64,000 nt of DNA from Mannheimia cairinae (GTDB taxonomy: Bacteria > Pseudomonadota > Gammaproteobacteria > Enterobacterales > Pasteurellaceae): NCBI RefSeq assembly GCF_028649535.1, contig NZ_JAQSJE010000011.1, forward strand, positions 1-64,000, in the 5' to 3' direction. The notes under the pieces were generated by a model. That model was not told where the DNA came from and did not search any database. It was given only the letters and a program-made list of their open reading frames with translations. The translations under genes and the position numbers were made by a program. This document shows positions 8,332-16,856 of this stretch, one piece after another (positions within the stretch are counted from its first letter, which is position 1; each line of letters begins with the position of its first letter).

Positions 8332-9396
8332 TTAAATTTGTTTACTACGTTTAGAGCGTCGTTTTAAGCGTCGAACCAGACGGGTTACTCGCCAAGCGTG
8401 TGTAATAGAATAAGCATATAACAAGAATAACCCAATAAACATCAACATCATCATCCATTGGTTCCAATAATATACTTCACCTAAAACACCAATGGTTGAA
8501 CAAAAACCTGCCCATAATGTAATGGCTAATAATGCTTGGCGAGAGGTTAAGCCTGCTCTCATCATTAAATGGTGTAAGTGCAAGCGATCGGGTTTAAAAG
8601 GGCTTTTACCTTTTTTTAAACGACGAATAATCACTGCCACCATATCAATAAGTGGCACCGCAATCAGCCATAAACCTGTAATTGGGCTAATTGGTGAACC
8701 TTGTCCTTGCGTACTTAAAAGCAGAATCCAAATAATGGTAAAGCCAATTAAGGTGCTTCCTGAATCGCCCATAAATACTTTCCATTTAGCCCCAAAAACA
8801 CTTAAATTAAATAGGGCATAAGGTAATAAGACGAAAATAAGAGAAAAGCACCAATACCCTAATGTTGGCTCACCATTAATAAACATTAATGCACCTAGGC
8901 CTGCAAAACTCACGCTAGAAAGACCTGCTAATAAACCATCAATACCATCAATCATATTAAAGGCATTAATCACACCAATGGTAATAAAAATAGTAAATAC
9001 AACGCCGAGCCAACCTAGTTCAATACTGAAAGGTGCGATAATCTGTCCTAAACTTTCTAGTGATAAACCGCTATAAATCATTGCTCCCGCTAAGCCTGCC
9101 TGAATGCCTGCACGTAATAACGGGCTAATATCGAATCTATCATCTAACACACCAATTACCAATAAAATGGTAACCGCTGAAAGATAAAGCTCAGGCAATC
9201 GCATATCTTGCCACTGCATAAAATAAAAGGTGAGATTACCAATAAATAAAGCAATACCACCAATTAATGGAATAACACCTTGATGACGTTTACGAAAATT
9301 TGGTTTATCAACTAACCCTATCATTTCCGCAACAGGACGCATTACAATCAAGGCTAAAAAAGAAACAATAAAGACTGTTAAAAAAGTAAGCCACAT
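8332..9396 (-). CDS. wecA: Undecaprenyl-phosphate GlcNAc-1-P transferase WecA
   Basis: A polytopic inner-membrane enzyme (354 residues, about eleven TM segments) that starts ECA, and possibly other surface glycans, by moving GlcNAc-1-P from UDP-GlcNAc to undecaprenyl phosphate. It shows VDKPNFRKRHQGVIPLIGG at the N-terminus, DDRFDISP (Mg/substrate aspartates), FNMIDGIDGLLAG, VFMGDSGSTLIGF and HLHHLMMRAG (HxHH-type motif), all typical of the family. It is the first gene of wecA-wecC-wecD-wecE; no strong ribosome-binding site is seen. Confidence 0.93.
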   Translation of the reverse strand: MWLTFLTVFIVSFLALIVMRPVAEMIGLVDKPNFRKRHQGVIPLIGGIALFIGNLTFYFMQWQDMRLPELYLSAVTILLVIGVLDDRFDISPLLRAGIQAGLAGAMIYSGLSLESLGQIIAPFSIELGWLGVVFTIFITIGVINAFNMIDGIDGLLAGLSSVSFAGLGALMFINGEPTLGYWCFSLIFVLLPYALFNLSVFGAKWKVFMGDSGSTLIGFTIIWILLLSTQGQGSPISPITGLWLIAVPLIDMVAVIIRRLKKGKSPFKPDRLHLHHLMMRAGLTSRQALLAITLWAGFCSTIGVLGEVYYWNQWMMMLMFIGLFLLYAYSITHAWRVTRLVRRLKRRSKRSKQI

Positions 9397-9533
9397 TGTG
9401 GGGTTATCTCGAAAATAAGCTTAAAAATATGCTTGCAGAATAGCATAAGCCTGCAAAGTCGTAAAATTTTTTAGCCAAAATTAGCCCTTTTCAGTACAAT
9501 AGTAAACAGATTGTAAAAGCAAAAGGAATCATT

Positions 9534-10814
9534 ATGTCTATTTCAGAAAAATTATTTGAACAAGCTCAAAAAGTTATTCCTGGTGGAGTAAACTCACCTG
9601 TTCGAGCATTTAAAGGTGTCGGCGGCACACCTGTTTTCATTGAAAAAGCAAAGGGAGCTTATATTACAGATAGCGATGGCAAACAATATATCGACTATGT
9701 AGGTTCTTGGGGGCCGATGGTATTAGGGCATAACCACCCGAAAATTATTGATGCGGTGCTAAAAGCAGTACCAAATGGATTGAGTTTCGGTGCACCTACT
9801 GCTGCTGAAATTACCCTTGCAGAATTAGTTTGCAAACTAGTGCCTTCAATCGAAATGGTCAGAATGGTAAGTTCTGGCACTGAAGCGACAATGTCGGCAA
9901 TTCGCCTTGCTCGAGGCTACACAGGCAGAGATAAAATCATTAAATTTGAAGGTTGTTATCACGGGCATTCTGATTCATTATTAGTTAAAGCGGGTTCTGG
10001 TGCATTAACCCTTGGCCAGCCAAGTGGTCCGGGCGTACCTGCTGATTTTGCCAAACACACTCTTACTTGTACTTATAACGATTTAGATTCTGTTAAAGCC
10101 GCATTCGAGCAATACCCAAATGAAATTGCTTGCTTAATTGTAGAGCCTGTTGCCGGTAATATGAACTGTATTCCGCCGCATAAAGGTTTCTTGCAAGGTT
10201 TACGTGAGCTTTGTACTCAATATGGTGCAGTCTTTATTATTGATGAAGTGATGACAGGCTTCCGTGTTGCATTAGGCGGTGCTCAATCTTACTATGGCGT
10301 AACACCAGATTTAACCACGCTCGGTAAAATTATTGGTGGCGGTATGCCAGTTGGTGCTTTTGGCGGTAAAAAAGAGATTATGGAACACATTGCTCCAACA
10401 GGCCCAGTTTACCAAGCTGGTACACTTTCAGGCAATCCGATTGCAATGGCAGCAGGGCTTGCGTGCCTAACGGAATTAGCAAACGAAGGTAATGAAAAAA
10501 CATTAGCCGATAAAACAAAAACCTTAGCAGAAGGCTTTAAAACACTTGCAGATAAACATAATGTTCCACTTACAGTGCAATATGTTGGAGGAATGTTCGG
10601 TTTATTCTTTACAGAACAAAAAGCAGTAACAAACTTCCAAGAAGTGATGAAATGCGATGCGGCTAAATTTAACCGTTTCTTCCATTTAATGTTAGAACAA
10701 GGTGTATATCTTGCACCATCTGCATTTGAGGCTGGCTTTATGTCTCTAGCACATTCTGATGCTGATATTGAAGCCACTTTAGCAGCTGCCGATAAAGCGT
10801 TCGCTCAACTATAA
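9534..10814 (+). CDS. hemL: Glutamate-1-semialdehyde 2,1-aminomutase
   Basis: A PLP enzyme of the C5 haem pathway that converts glutamate-1-semialdehyde to 5-aminolevulinate in the cytoplasm. The 426 residues match the family length. Motifs are [11 protein letters not shown] at the N-terminus, [48 protein letters not shown], and the PLP lysine in [18 protein letters not shown]. The start is set by AAAGGAA upstream of ATG 9534. It is monocistronic and converges on the ATP-grasp gene across a paired uptake-sequence stem. Confidence 0.97.
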   Translation: MSISEKLFEQAQKVIPGGVNSPVRAFKGVGGTPVFIEKAKGAYITDSDGKQYIDYVGSWGPMVLGHNHPKIIDAVLKAVPNGLSFGAPTAAEITLAELVCKLVPSIEMVRMVSSGTEATMSAIRLARGYTGRDKIIKFEGCYHGHSDSLLVKAGSGALTLGQPSGPGVPADFAKHTLTCTYNDLDSVKAAFEQYPNEIACLIVEPVAGNMNCIPPHKGFLQGLRELCTQYGAVFIIDEVMTGFRVALGGAQSYYGVTPDLTTLGKIIGGGMPVGAFGGKKEIMEHIAPTGPVYQAGTLSGNPIAMAAGLACLTELANEGNEKTLADKTKTLAEGFKTLADKHNVPLTVQYVGGMFGLFFTEQKAVTNFQEVMKCDAAKFNRFFHLMLEQGVYLAPSAFEAGFMSLAHSDADIEATLAAADKAFAQL

Positions 10815-10825
10815 CTCGCTCTATT

Positions 10826-10883
10826 ACAAGCGGTTAAATTTAAAAATTATATTGCAAAATTTACTTAAATTTAAACCGCTTGT
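10826..10883. terminator. Paired uptake sequences forming a stem between hemL and the ATP-grasp gene
   Basis: ACAAGCGGTTAAATTTA (10826-10842) and its near-exact inverse TAAATTTAAACCGCTTGT (10866-10883) form a long stem between convergent genes. Each arm is an Apl-type uptake signal with its downstream T/A-rich block. Such inverted pairs are thought to double as terminators. The right arm overlaps the last codons of the minus-strand gene. Confidence 0.65.
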
Positions 10884-11707
10884 ATTACTTTTCTAATCAT
10901 ATCAGCGAAGTGTTGTACAACCTTATCTTGCTTATCTAAATATAATGCAGGCTCAATTAATTCCAATTCATTCAGCAAAAAACGCTCGCCAATAATTGTG
11001 CCGTCCACCCGCACGTAATTCGGCATTTCGGGCAATGTAGTTAAAACGTTTTGAGCTTGTTGGATAATACTTTCACTTACTTTTTGAGCAGAAATCTGTA
11101 CCCCGTAAGCAGAATTCGCCCGCCATTCATTTTCAGCCGGTTGTCGCTTAATACTATGACTAAATTCCCCACCGAAAAAAATTAGGCTGGTTTCACCATT
11201 GCTTGCAACTTCAGGAATATAAGGCTGTAAAATAATACCTGATTGATAATGCTCTAATTCAACAAGCGGTTGATTTTTGCAAACTTTTTGCACAAAACGA
11301 CCGCTTTGCCCGATTACTGGTTTAATTACCACATCTTGCCAGCCTTGCTGAAGCAAGGTTTGCTGTAGAACTTTCGGATCTGCCGGCAATATTTGGCTAG
11401 GAATCACATCAATGCCCCACTGTTGCAGATCGACTAAATAACGCTTATTCATATTCCATTGCATTAAGGCTATGGAATTAAGAAAAACAGCCCCTTGTGC
11501 CGACATTTTACGCAACCATTGCTGAAAGAGTTCGGGTTGCTCGGCATAGTCCCACGCACAGAGCGGCAAAATCACATCGCTTTGTGCAGTAGTCTGCCAA
11601 GGGGTAATTTCCACCTTGAAATCATTGCTAAGTTGATTAACTAAAGGCTGTAAATTTTGTGGTAGCTGAGGGTATTTTAGGCAAGTTGTGAGCCTAAGTG
11701 TTTTCAT
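10871..11707 (-). CDS. ATP-grasp domain protein of unknown substrate
   Basis: A 278-residue protein with the look of an ATP-grasp ligase. VVIKPVIGQSGRFVQKV (about residues 133-149) resembles the nucleotide-binding lysine strand and glycine loop. GIILQPYIPEVASNGETSLIFFGGEFSHSIKR and LLNELELIEPALYL resemble the RimK/glutathione-synthetase core with metal-binding acidic residues. I do not recognise the specific family or substrate. The start is ATG 11707 (MKTLRLTT); an upstream TTG at 11734 lies inside the terminator hairpin of the preceding operon. The gene begins 19 bases past that hairpin, so it is either expressed by read-through from the iron-transport operon or from a promoter I cannot see. 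Confidence 0.7.
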   Translation of the reverse strand: MKTLRLTTCLKYPQLPQNLQPLVNQLSNDFKVEITPWQTTAQSDVILPLCAWDYAEQPELFQQWLRKMSAQGAVFLNSIALMQWNMNKRYLVDLQQWGIDVIPSQILPADPKVLQQTLLQQGWQDVVIKPVIGQSGRFVQKVCKNQPLVELEHYQSGIILQPYIPEVASNGETSLIFFGGEFSHSIKRQPAENEWRANSAYGVQISAQKVSESIIQQAQNVLTTLPEMPNYVRVDGTIIGERFLLNELELIEPALYLDKQDKVVQHFADMIRKVIQAV

Positions 11708-11724
11708 TTGGATAACAGCGTTTA

Positions 11725-11755
11725 AAAAGCACAAACATTGAGGTCTGTGCTTTTA
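11725..11755 (-). terminator. Terminator after the pseudoazurin gene
   Basis: On the minus strand AAAAGCACAGA pairs with TTTGTGCTTTT and is followed by a T-rich tract just before the ATP-grasp gene. It is the likely end of the iron-ABC/pseudoazurin transcript. The short distance to the next ATG leaves room for partial read-through. Confidence 0.6.
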
Positions 11756-11769
11756 TTTAAAGTAAATGG

Positions 11770-12201
11770 TTATTCAACCAAATCCATATAATCGAATAAA
11801 CGTCCTTTATTTTCTTTAGTACGCTTCTCGATTTTCTCAACTTCTTTTTGAGCTTCTTCACGATTTACTGCGTTGCCTACTTGGATAATACCGCTCATAT
11901 TCATTGTGCGGTGCGGTGGGCAATAGTAAACATAGACACCTTCGTGCGTGAGCGTAATAGTAAATTCTTCATCTTCTTTAGATAAAAATTTCTCCGCCCC
12001 TTCCGGAATGGCTCGGCTTTGCACCCAATGCCCTTTGTGAGTTGGTACGAATGTCACGGTATCACCCACTTCCGCTTTTAGATAGCCTGGCTCAAAGACC
12101 ATTCCGCCTTCAGCATTATTATCTAACATTTTAATTTCGTGATGGGCAGCCATTGCTGTTCCCGAAAAAGCCACAAGGGCGGTTAATAATAATTTTTTCA
12201 T
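11770..12201 (-). CDS. Pseudoazurin (periplasmic blue copper protein)
   Basis: A 143-residue cupredoxin with a Sec signal peptide (MKKLLLTALVAFSGTAMA, cut near residue 18-19). The type-1 copper ligands fit the pseudoazurin pattern: His58 (KGHWV), Cys94 and His97 (YYCPPH) and Met102, with the same C+3/C+8 spacing as classical pseudoazurins. IPEGAEKF is also typical of the family. The charged C-terminus (EEAQKEVEKIEKRTKENKG) is longer than usual. Family members carry electrons in the periplasm, often to nitrite or nitrous-oxide reductase. Here no reductase gene is nearby; the gene is last in an iron-type ABC transporter operon, 19 bases after the ATPase. AGAGGAAA precedes the start. Confidence 0.88.
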   Translation of the reverse strand: MKKLLLTALVAFSGTAMAAHHEIKMLDNNAEGGMVFEPGYLKAEVGDTVTFVPTHKGHWVQSRAIPEGAEKFLSKEDEEFTITLTHEGVYVYYCPPHRTMNMSGIIQVGNAVNREEAQKEVEKIEKRTKENKGRLFDYMDLVE

Positions 12202-12220
12202 TATGATTTCCTCTAAATTC

Positions 12221-12991
12221 TTAGTTTTTCTTTTTACGTAACGGGCGAATCACAGGTTGCCCCGTGCGGTCGTATAAGATTTCGGTTTCAACATTATACA
12301 ATCGGCTGATTAAATCTGCCTGCAAAACTTGTTTTGCCTCGCCAAAACCTTGTAATTTGCCGTTACCGAGCAAAATAATATCATCTGAAAATTGTGCCGC
12401 TAAACTTAAATCGTGTAGCACCATAATCGTAATCAGTTGGTTTTGCTTCGTGTACTCGCAAACGTGTTCAAGCAGGTTGATTTGGTGATGCATATCTAAC
12501 GCACTCACTGGTTCGTCCAACATTAAAATTTGCGGACTTCGTAGCAATACTTGTGCAAACATTACCATTTGCCGTTGCCCACCACTAAGCCGCATAATAT
12601 CTTTATGAGCCAAGTGAGCAATGCCCAATTTTGCCATAATGGTTGCAGCTTCGGTTAAAAGTTCATCACTCACGTGCATATTAAGTGCATCTAATCTGCC
12701 GAGTAAAATCACTTCCAATGCGGTTAAAGAGGCTTCCACTTGGGTATCTTGCGGCATATAGCCAATCGCTTTTCGCCAAGCTAATAAATGGTGTTTATTT
12801 AATGTTTTATCATTAAATTGAATATTCCCTGTAAAGGGAACTTCGCCAAAAATTGTTTTAATCAGCGAAGATTTTCCTGCTCCGTTCGGGCCTAAAATCG
12901 TATAGATTTTGCCACGTTCTAAGTTCAATGACAAATCTTCGGCAATCACTAAACTCCCTCGTTTAATCTGTAAATTTTCCAGTTTTAACAT
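12221..12991 (-). CDS. Iron/siderophore ABC transporter ATPase
   Basis: The 256-residue cytoplasmic ATPase of a FecE/FepC/BtuD-type importer. Walker A is GPNGAGKSS (about residues 34-42), the signature is LSGGQRQMV, Walker B is ILMLDEPVSALD and the switch is VLHDLS. Its ATG overlaps the permease stop in a TAATG (12991). The permease and binding protein upstream point to ferric-chelate, haem or cobalamin-type substrates; the sequence alone does not say which. Confidence 0.9.
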   Translation of the reverse strand: MLKLENLQIKRGSLVIAEDLSLNLERGKIYTILGPNGAGKSSLIKTIFGEVPFTGNIQFNDKTLNKHHLLAWRKAIGYMPQDTQVEASLTALEVILLGRLDALNMHVSDELLTEAATIMAKLGIAHLAHKDIMRLSGGQRQMVMFAQVLLRSPQILMLDEPVSALDMHHQINLLEHVCEYTKQNQLITIMVLHDLSLAAQFSDDIILLGNGKLQGFGEAKQVLQADLISRLYNVETEILYDRTGQPVIRPLRKKKN

Positions 12992-14058
12992 TATCCGCCC
13001 CGTTTGCTCAGCACAATCCAGAAGAAAAACGGCACACCGACAAAAGAGGTAATAATGCCAACTGGGAATAATGCCCCCGGAATAATCGCTTTCGATAACA
13101 CCGATGAAATGGATAAAAACGCTGCCCCGACTAGCATTGCTCCAGGTAAGAAAAAGCGTTGATCTTCGCCTAATAACATTCGAGCCACGTGCGGTGCTAC
13201 TAATCCGATAAAGCCGATAATACCGACAAAGCTAATGGCGGTGGCGGTCATTATTGCCACAATAATCAAGGTTTTTAAACGTAATAACTGCAAGTTAATA
13301 CCAAGACTTAATGCCCGCTCTTCCCCCAAGCGTAAAGCGGTCAATTTCCACACATCTTTTGCAAGTAAGGTAGTGCAAACAATGGTCACCACTGTTGTAA
13401 CCGCTAAATTCTCCCACGTGGCTTTGGTTAGGCTGCCAAATAGCCAGAATAAAATCTGTTGGGAAATTTCAGGTGCGGCGATAAATTGAATCAGTGAAAG
13501 TAAGGATTGAAATAAGAAAAGTAAGGCAATTCCGACTAACACTAACATTGCGGAATTAAAACGTCGCATTGAAGCAAAAATAAAAAGCACGATCGAGGCA
13601 ATCATTGTCATCACAAATGCCCCAATCGGTACGGAAATGGAGGAAGGAAGCCCAAAACCGCCAAACGCAATTACTGCCGAGGCTCCAAGCCCTGCCGCTG
13701 CCGCTAAACCTAAAGTATAAGGGCTTGCCATTGGGTTATTTAGCAAAGTTTGGATTTCTGCCCCACCTACTCCTAGAGCGGCTCCGACCACTAATGCCAT
13801 TAATGCCATCGGTAAACGTAAGTCGTAAACAATAACCTTTGTTGTCGTTTCTGCTTCACCTATCCCAAATAGAGTAGAAACAACCTCCTCTAACGGCAAC
13901 ATTGAAGGCCCTGTAGCAATATCAAAGACAACACCAATCAAGCTAATTGCTAAGAATATAAGCACAACAAACCAACGCTTACGTTCTAGCAAGCGTTGGT
14001 TCCTGACAATATCTTCTACGGCTTGAGCTTGTTTTTTCTGTTCAGCCGAATCTACCAT
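12991..14058 (-). CDS. Iron/siderophore ABC transporter permease (FecCD family)
   Basis: A 355-residue FecCD-family permease with about nine to ten TM segments after a charged cytoplasmic N-terminus (about 35 residues, AEQKKQAQAVEDIVRNQRLL). Family blocks are LRLPMALMALVVGAALGVGGAEIQ, NPMASPYTLGLAAAAGLGA and GFIGLVAPHVARMLLGEDQR (coupling loop), followed by PGALFPVGIITSFVGVPFF. A single permease gene implies a homodimeric pore. Start and stop are both joined to the neighbours by one-base TAATG overlaps. Confidence 0.92.
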   Translation of the reverse strand: MVDSAEQKKQAQAVEDIVRNQRLLERKRWFVVLIFLAISLIGVVFDIATGPSMLPLEEVVSTLFGIGEAETTTKVIVYDLRLPMALMALVVGAALGVGGAEIQTLLNNPMASPYTLGLAAAAGLGASAVIAFGGFGLPSSISVPIGAFVMTMIASIVLFIFASMRRFNSAMLVLVGIALLFLFQSLLSLIQFIAAPEISQQILFWLFGSLTKATWENLAVTTVVTIVCTTLLAKDVWKLTALRLGEERALSLGINLQLLRLKTLIIVAIMTATAISFVGIIGFIGLVAPHVARMLLGEDQRFFLPGAMLVGAAFLSISSVLSKAIIPGALFPVGIITSFVGVPFFFWIVLSKRGG

Positions 14059-15173
14059 TATTTGCTCTCAGGCTCTAAGTAGAAGGTACCAGCTGGTACA
14101 ATAGGAAGATATTTTTTATAAAATTCAACGTAGGTTTTGGTTGGGTTAATATCTTTAAATAATTCAGGGTAAATCGCTTTTGCGATAAATTGAATAGATG
14201 CACCATCAGAAACTGTGCGAGAGTTTGCGTGATAAACTCCGTATAATCTGTTATTTTTAATTGCTGGTAATTCAGACCAACCCGGACGTTTTGCAAAACC
14301 AGCTAAGCGTTTACGGGCTTCTGCTTCATCAATATTAAAACCTGCAACCATTGCATCTGGGTTTTTCTTCAACTCAGTTTCACGGCCACTGATAATCACC
14401 ACATCTGGTTTTGCCGCTACCACTAATTCAGGGTTAATCGGGCTATAAAATTCCACCGCATTTTTGGCAATATTATCGCCGCCAACAAGATTTACCATTG
14501 CTCCCCACATACTTTTACCAAAGGTAAAACTATGCTCTGCTGGGCCTTTGTTCCCAAATTCCACATAAACTTTCGGTTTTGGTAAATTCGCTTTCGCAAC
14601 ACGGTCTTGAATATCTTTAGCTAGTGCGGTGTATTCTTCGTTAATTTGTTTTGCTTTCTCTTCTTGCCCAGTTAATTTACCGATAATTTCAGTCGATTGA
14701 ACGTGTTTATCTACCGTTTGTGCCAAATAATCAACGACTACCACAGGAATACCAGCAGTTTCTAATGGAGCTAAATCGGAATCTAAAGCTTCAAACTGCC
14801 ATTTTGCCATTAATACATAATCAGGTTTTAATGCTAATACTTTCTCAACAGAGAATGTTCCAACCTCTACTTCGCCCACATCTTCTAGCTCATTTAATTT
14901 TGGTACAGCTTTGGTAAATTCAGCCCAGCTTGCAGGTGCCCAGTCTGACCACACCGCTTTTGAGAAACCGACTACATTGTCTAATGCGTTTTCGCCACCA
15001 ACTGCCATATAGTCTTGGTAGTTAAATGCCAATACCACACGTTTTGCTGGTAATTCGACGGTAAGCTTGCGATCCATCACATCGGTAATTTCAACTGGGG
15101 CGGCAAATGCTGAGCCTGAAATGGCGAGGAAAGTTGAAAGTGCCAACGCATTTAGTTTCATTTTGCTGAACAT
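14058..15173 (-). CDS. Iron/siderophore ABC transporter substrate-binding protein
   Basis: A 371-residue periplasmic protein of the class III (TroA/FecB/BtuF-like) fold. The signal peptide is MFSKMKLNALALSTFLAISGSAFA with AXA cleavage, then VEITDVMDRKLTVELPAKRVV, a typical FecB-family opening. FSVEKVLALKPDYVLM and NPELVVAAKPDVVIISG are the family's two lobe motifs. There is no lipobox. It heads the operon SBP-permease-ATPase-pseudoazurin; AGGAGA precedes ATG 15173. AT-rich palindromes upstream may be Fur sites. The substrate is unknown (ferric complex most likely). Confidence 0.9.
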   Translation of the reverse strand: MFSKMKLNALALSTFLAISGSAFAAPVEITDVMDRKLTVELPAKRVVLAFNYQDYMAVGGENALDNVVGFSKAVWSDWAPASWAEFTKAVPKLNELEDVGEVEVGTFSVEKVLALKPDYVLMAKWQFEALDSDLAPLETAGIPVVVVDYLAQTVDKHVQSTEIIGKLTGQEEKAKQINEEYTALAKDIQDRVAKANLPKPKVYVEFGNKGPAEHSFTFGKSMWGAMVNLVGGDNIAKNAVEFYSPINPELVVAAKPDVVIISGRETELKKNPDAMVAGFNIDEAEARKRLAGFAKRPGWSELPAIKNNRLYGVYHANSRTVSDGASIQFIAKAIYPELFKDINPTKTYVEFYKKYLPIVPAGTFYLEPESK

Positions 15174-15194
15174 AAATTCTCCTATTGAAATATT

Positions 15195-15260
15195 AAACTA
15201 AGAATAACTATTATTTACTTTAATAGAAATAGCATAACAAAACAAGAATTATTCTTATTT
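15195..15260 (-). promoter_or_regulatory. Possible Fur-binding region upstream of the iron ABC operon
   Basis: Two A/T-rich inverted repeats sit 20-90 bases before the binding-protein start: AATAACTATTATT (about 15204-15216) and AATAAGAATAATTCTTGTT (15259-15241, minus strand). The second resembles a 19-bp Fur box (GATAAT-GATAAT-N-ATTATC) imperfectly. This is motif resemblance in an AT-rich region, so weak. Confidence 0.35.
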
Positions 15261-15381
15261 AATAACCAAAATTGCTTAAGGTTGCAGGCTACTTCGTTCT
15301 CAGTAACTTATTAATTTTTTATGGATAGGGGGTTTATTTTGTTTTAGAATGATGTTCTCTTTTTGATAGGTGGATAAACCA

Positions 15382-15492
15382 ATGAAAAAACTACTTTTAG
15401 TTGCCTTAGTGGCAACCTTAGGCTTAAGTGCGTGTGGGGTAAAAGGCCCGCTTTACTTCCCAGAACAAGCACCTAAACACGAACAGAAATAA
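15382..15492 (+). CDS. lptM: LPS-assembly lipoprotein LptM (YifL)
   Basis: A 36-residue lipoprotein. The signal peptide ends in lipobox LSAC (Cys18), then GVKGPLYFPEQAPK, the conserved LptM/YifL segment. LptM is an outer-membrane lipoprotein that binds the LptD-LptE translocon and helps LptD reach its correct disulfide form. A GATAGGTGG lies about 12 bases upstream of the ATG. The gene sits just before lysA, an arrangement close to the dapF neighbourhood of yifL in enterobacteria. Confidence 0.88.
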   Translation: MKKLLLVALVATLGLSACGVKGPLYFPEQAPKHEQK

Positions 15493-15497
15493 TATTA

Positions 15498-15555
15498 ACA
15501 AGCGGTTGAATTTCACTAACATTTTGCAAAATTCGGCAAAAATTTAACCGCTTGT
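15498..15555. terminator. Paired uptake sequences forming a stem between lptM and lysA
   Basis: ACAAGCGGTTGAATTT (from 15498) and AAATTTAACCGCTTGT (to 15555) are inverted Apl-type uptake signals with the TTTTGCAAAA block between them. The stem may terminate or attenuate lptM transcription before lysA. Confidence 0.6.
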
Positions 15556-15592
15556 AAGATCGCTATTAAAGCTAAAACACAACGGAATCTCA

Positions 15593-16843
15593 ATGAATCA
15601 TTTTGAATATAAAAATAATCAACTTTTTGCTGAAAATGTCGCAGTGAAAGATATTGTCACACAATATGGCACTCCTGCTTACATTTACTCTCGTGCCACG
15701 CTTGAACGTCACTGGCACGCTTTTAATAATGCTTTTGGCACCCACCCTCATCTTGTTTGCTTTGCGGTAAAATCTAACTCAAACATTGCCTTATTAAATG
15801 TAATGGCTCGTCTTGGCTCGGGTTTTGATATTGTTTCGCAGGGAGAATTGGAGCGTGTACTTGCAGCAGGTGGTGATGCCTCTAAAGTTGTATTCTCGGG
15901 TGTAGCAAAATCGCACAGTGAAATTCAACGTGCATTAGAAGTTGGAATTCGTTGCTTTAATGTAGAGTCTATTCCTGAGTTACTTCGCATCAATGAAGTC
16001 GCAGGTCAATTAGACAAAATCGCCCCGATTTCATTACGTGTAAATCCAGATGTCGATGCTCATACCCACCCTTACATTTCAACAGGGTTAAAAGAAAATA
16101 AATTTGGTGTGAGCGTTACTCAAGCTCGTGAAGTGTATCGTTTAGCCAAAACGCTACCGCATATTAAAATTTCAGGAATGGATTGCCACATCGGTTCACA
16201 ATTAACCGAATTACAACCGTTCTTAGATGCAACCGATCGCTTAATTGTGTTAATGGAACAGCTCAAAGAAGATGGTATTGAACTACACCATTTAGATTTA
16301 GGCGGTGGTTTGGGTGTGCCTTACAATGGCGAAGAACCGCCACACCCAACAGAGTATGCAACTGCATTACTTAATAAATTAAAAGGCTATGAAAATTTAG
16401 AAATTATTATTGAGCCGGGGCGTGCCATTACCGCCAATGCAGGTATTTTGGTGACTAAAGTGGAATACCTCAAACAAAATGAAGATCGTAATTTTGCGAT
16501 TGTCGATACTGGTATGAACGATATGATCCGCCCTGCACTTTATGAAGCCTATATGCGAATCAGCGAGGTAGATAAAACTCTTACTCGTGAAACAGCCACT
16601 TATGATGTAGTTGGCCCAATTTGCGAAACCTCTGATTTCTTAGGTAAAGGCAGAGAACTAGCAGTGGCAGAAGGCGATTTAATTGCAATGCACTCAGCAG
16701 GTGCCTATGGTGCGGCAATGTCTTCTACTTACAACTCTCGCCCACAAGCTGCAGAAATTATGGTGGACGGCAACCAAGCACACTTAATTAAAGCCCGTGC
16801 CGAATTTGCTGATTTATGGCGTTTAGAAAAATTATTACCTTAA
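15593..16843 (+). CDS. lysA: Diaminopimelate decarboxylase
   Basis: A PLP enzyme (fold III, 416 residues) that makes L-lysine from meso-diaminopimelate, the last step of lysine synthesis. The PLP lysine is in CFAVKSNSN, with GSGFDIVSQGELERVL, HIGSQLTE, LDLGGGLGVPY, EPGRAITANAG and, near the C-terminus, GPICETSDFLG with the active-site cysteine. Length is normal. No lysine riboswitch is seen in the short leader. It is followed after 13 bases by gst. Confidence 0.96.
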   Translation: MNHFEYKNNQLFAENVAVKDIVTQYGTPAYIYSRATLERHWHAFNNAFGTHPHLVCFAVKSNSNIALLNVMARLGSGFDIVSQGELERVLAAGGDASKVVFSGVAKSHSEIQRALEVGIRCFNVESIPELLRINEVAGQLDKIAPISLRVNPDVDAHTHPYISTGLKENKFGVSVTQAREVYRLAKTLPHIKISGMDCHIGSQLTELQPFLDATDRLIVLMEQLKEDGIELHHLDLGGGLGVPYNGEEPPHPTEYATALLNKLKGYENLEIIIEPGRAITANAGILVTKVEYLKQNEDRNFAIVDTGMNDMIRPALYEAYMRISEVDKTLTRETATYDVVGPICETSDFLGKGRELAVAEGDLIAMHSAGAYGAAMSSTYNSRPQAAEIMVDGNQAHLIKARAEFADLWRLEKLLP

Positions 16844-16856
16844 TTGAGGATAACTT

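Noticed and set aside
15493-15592. Lysine riboswitch before lysA
   Set aside because: The 100-base gap is filled by a paired uptake-signal stem; no L-box structure fits.
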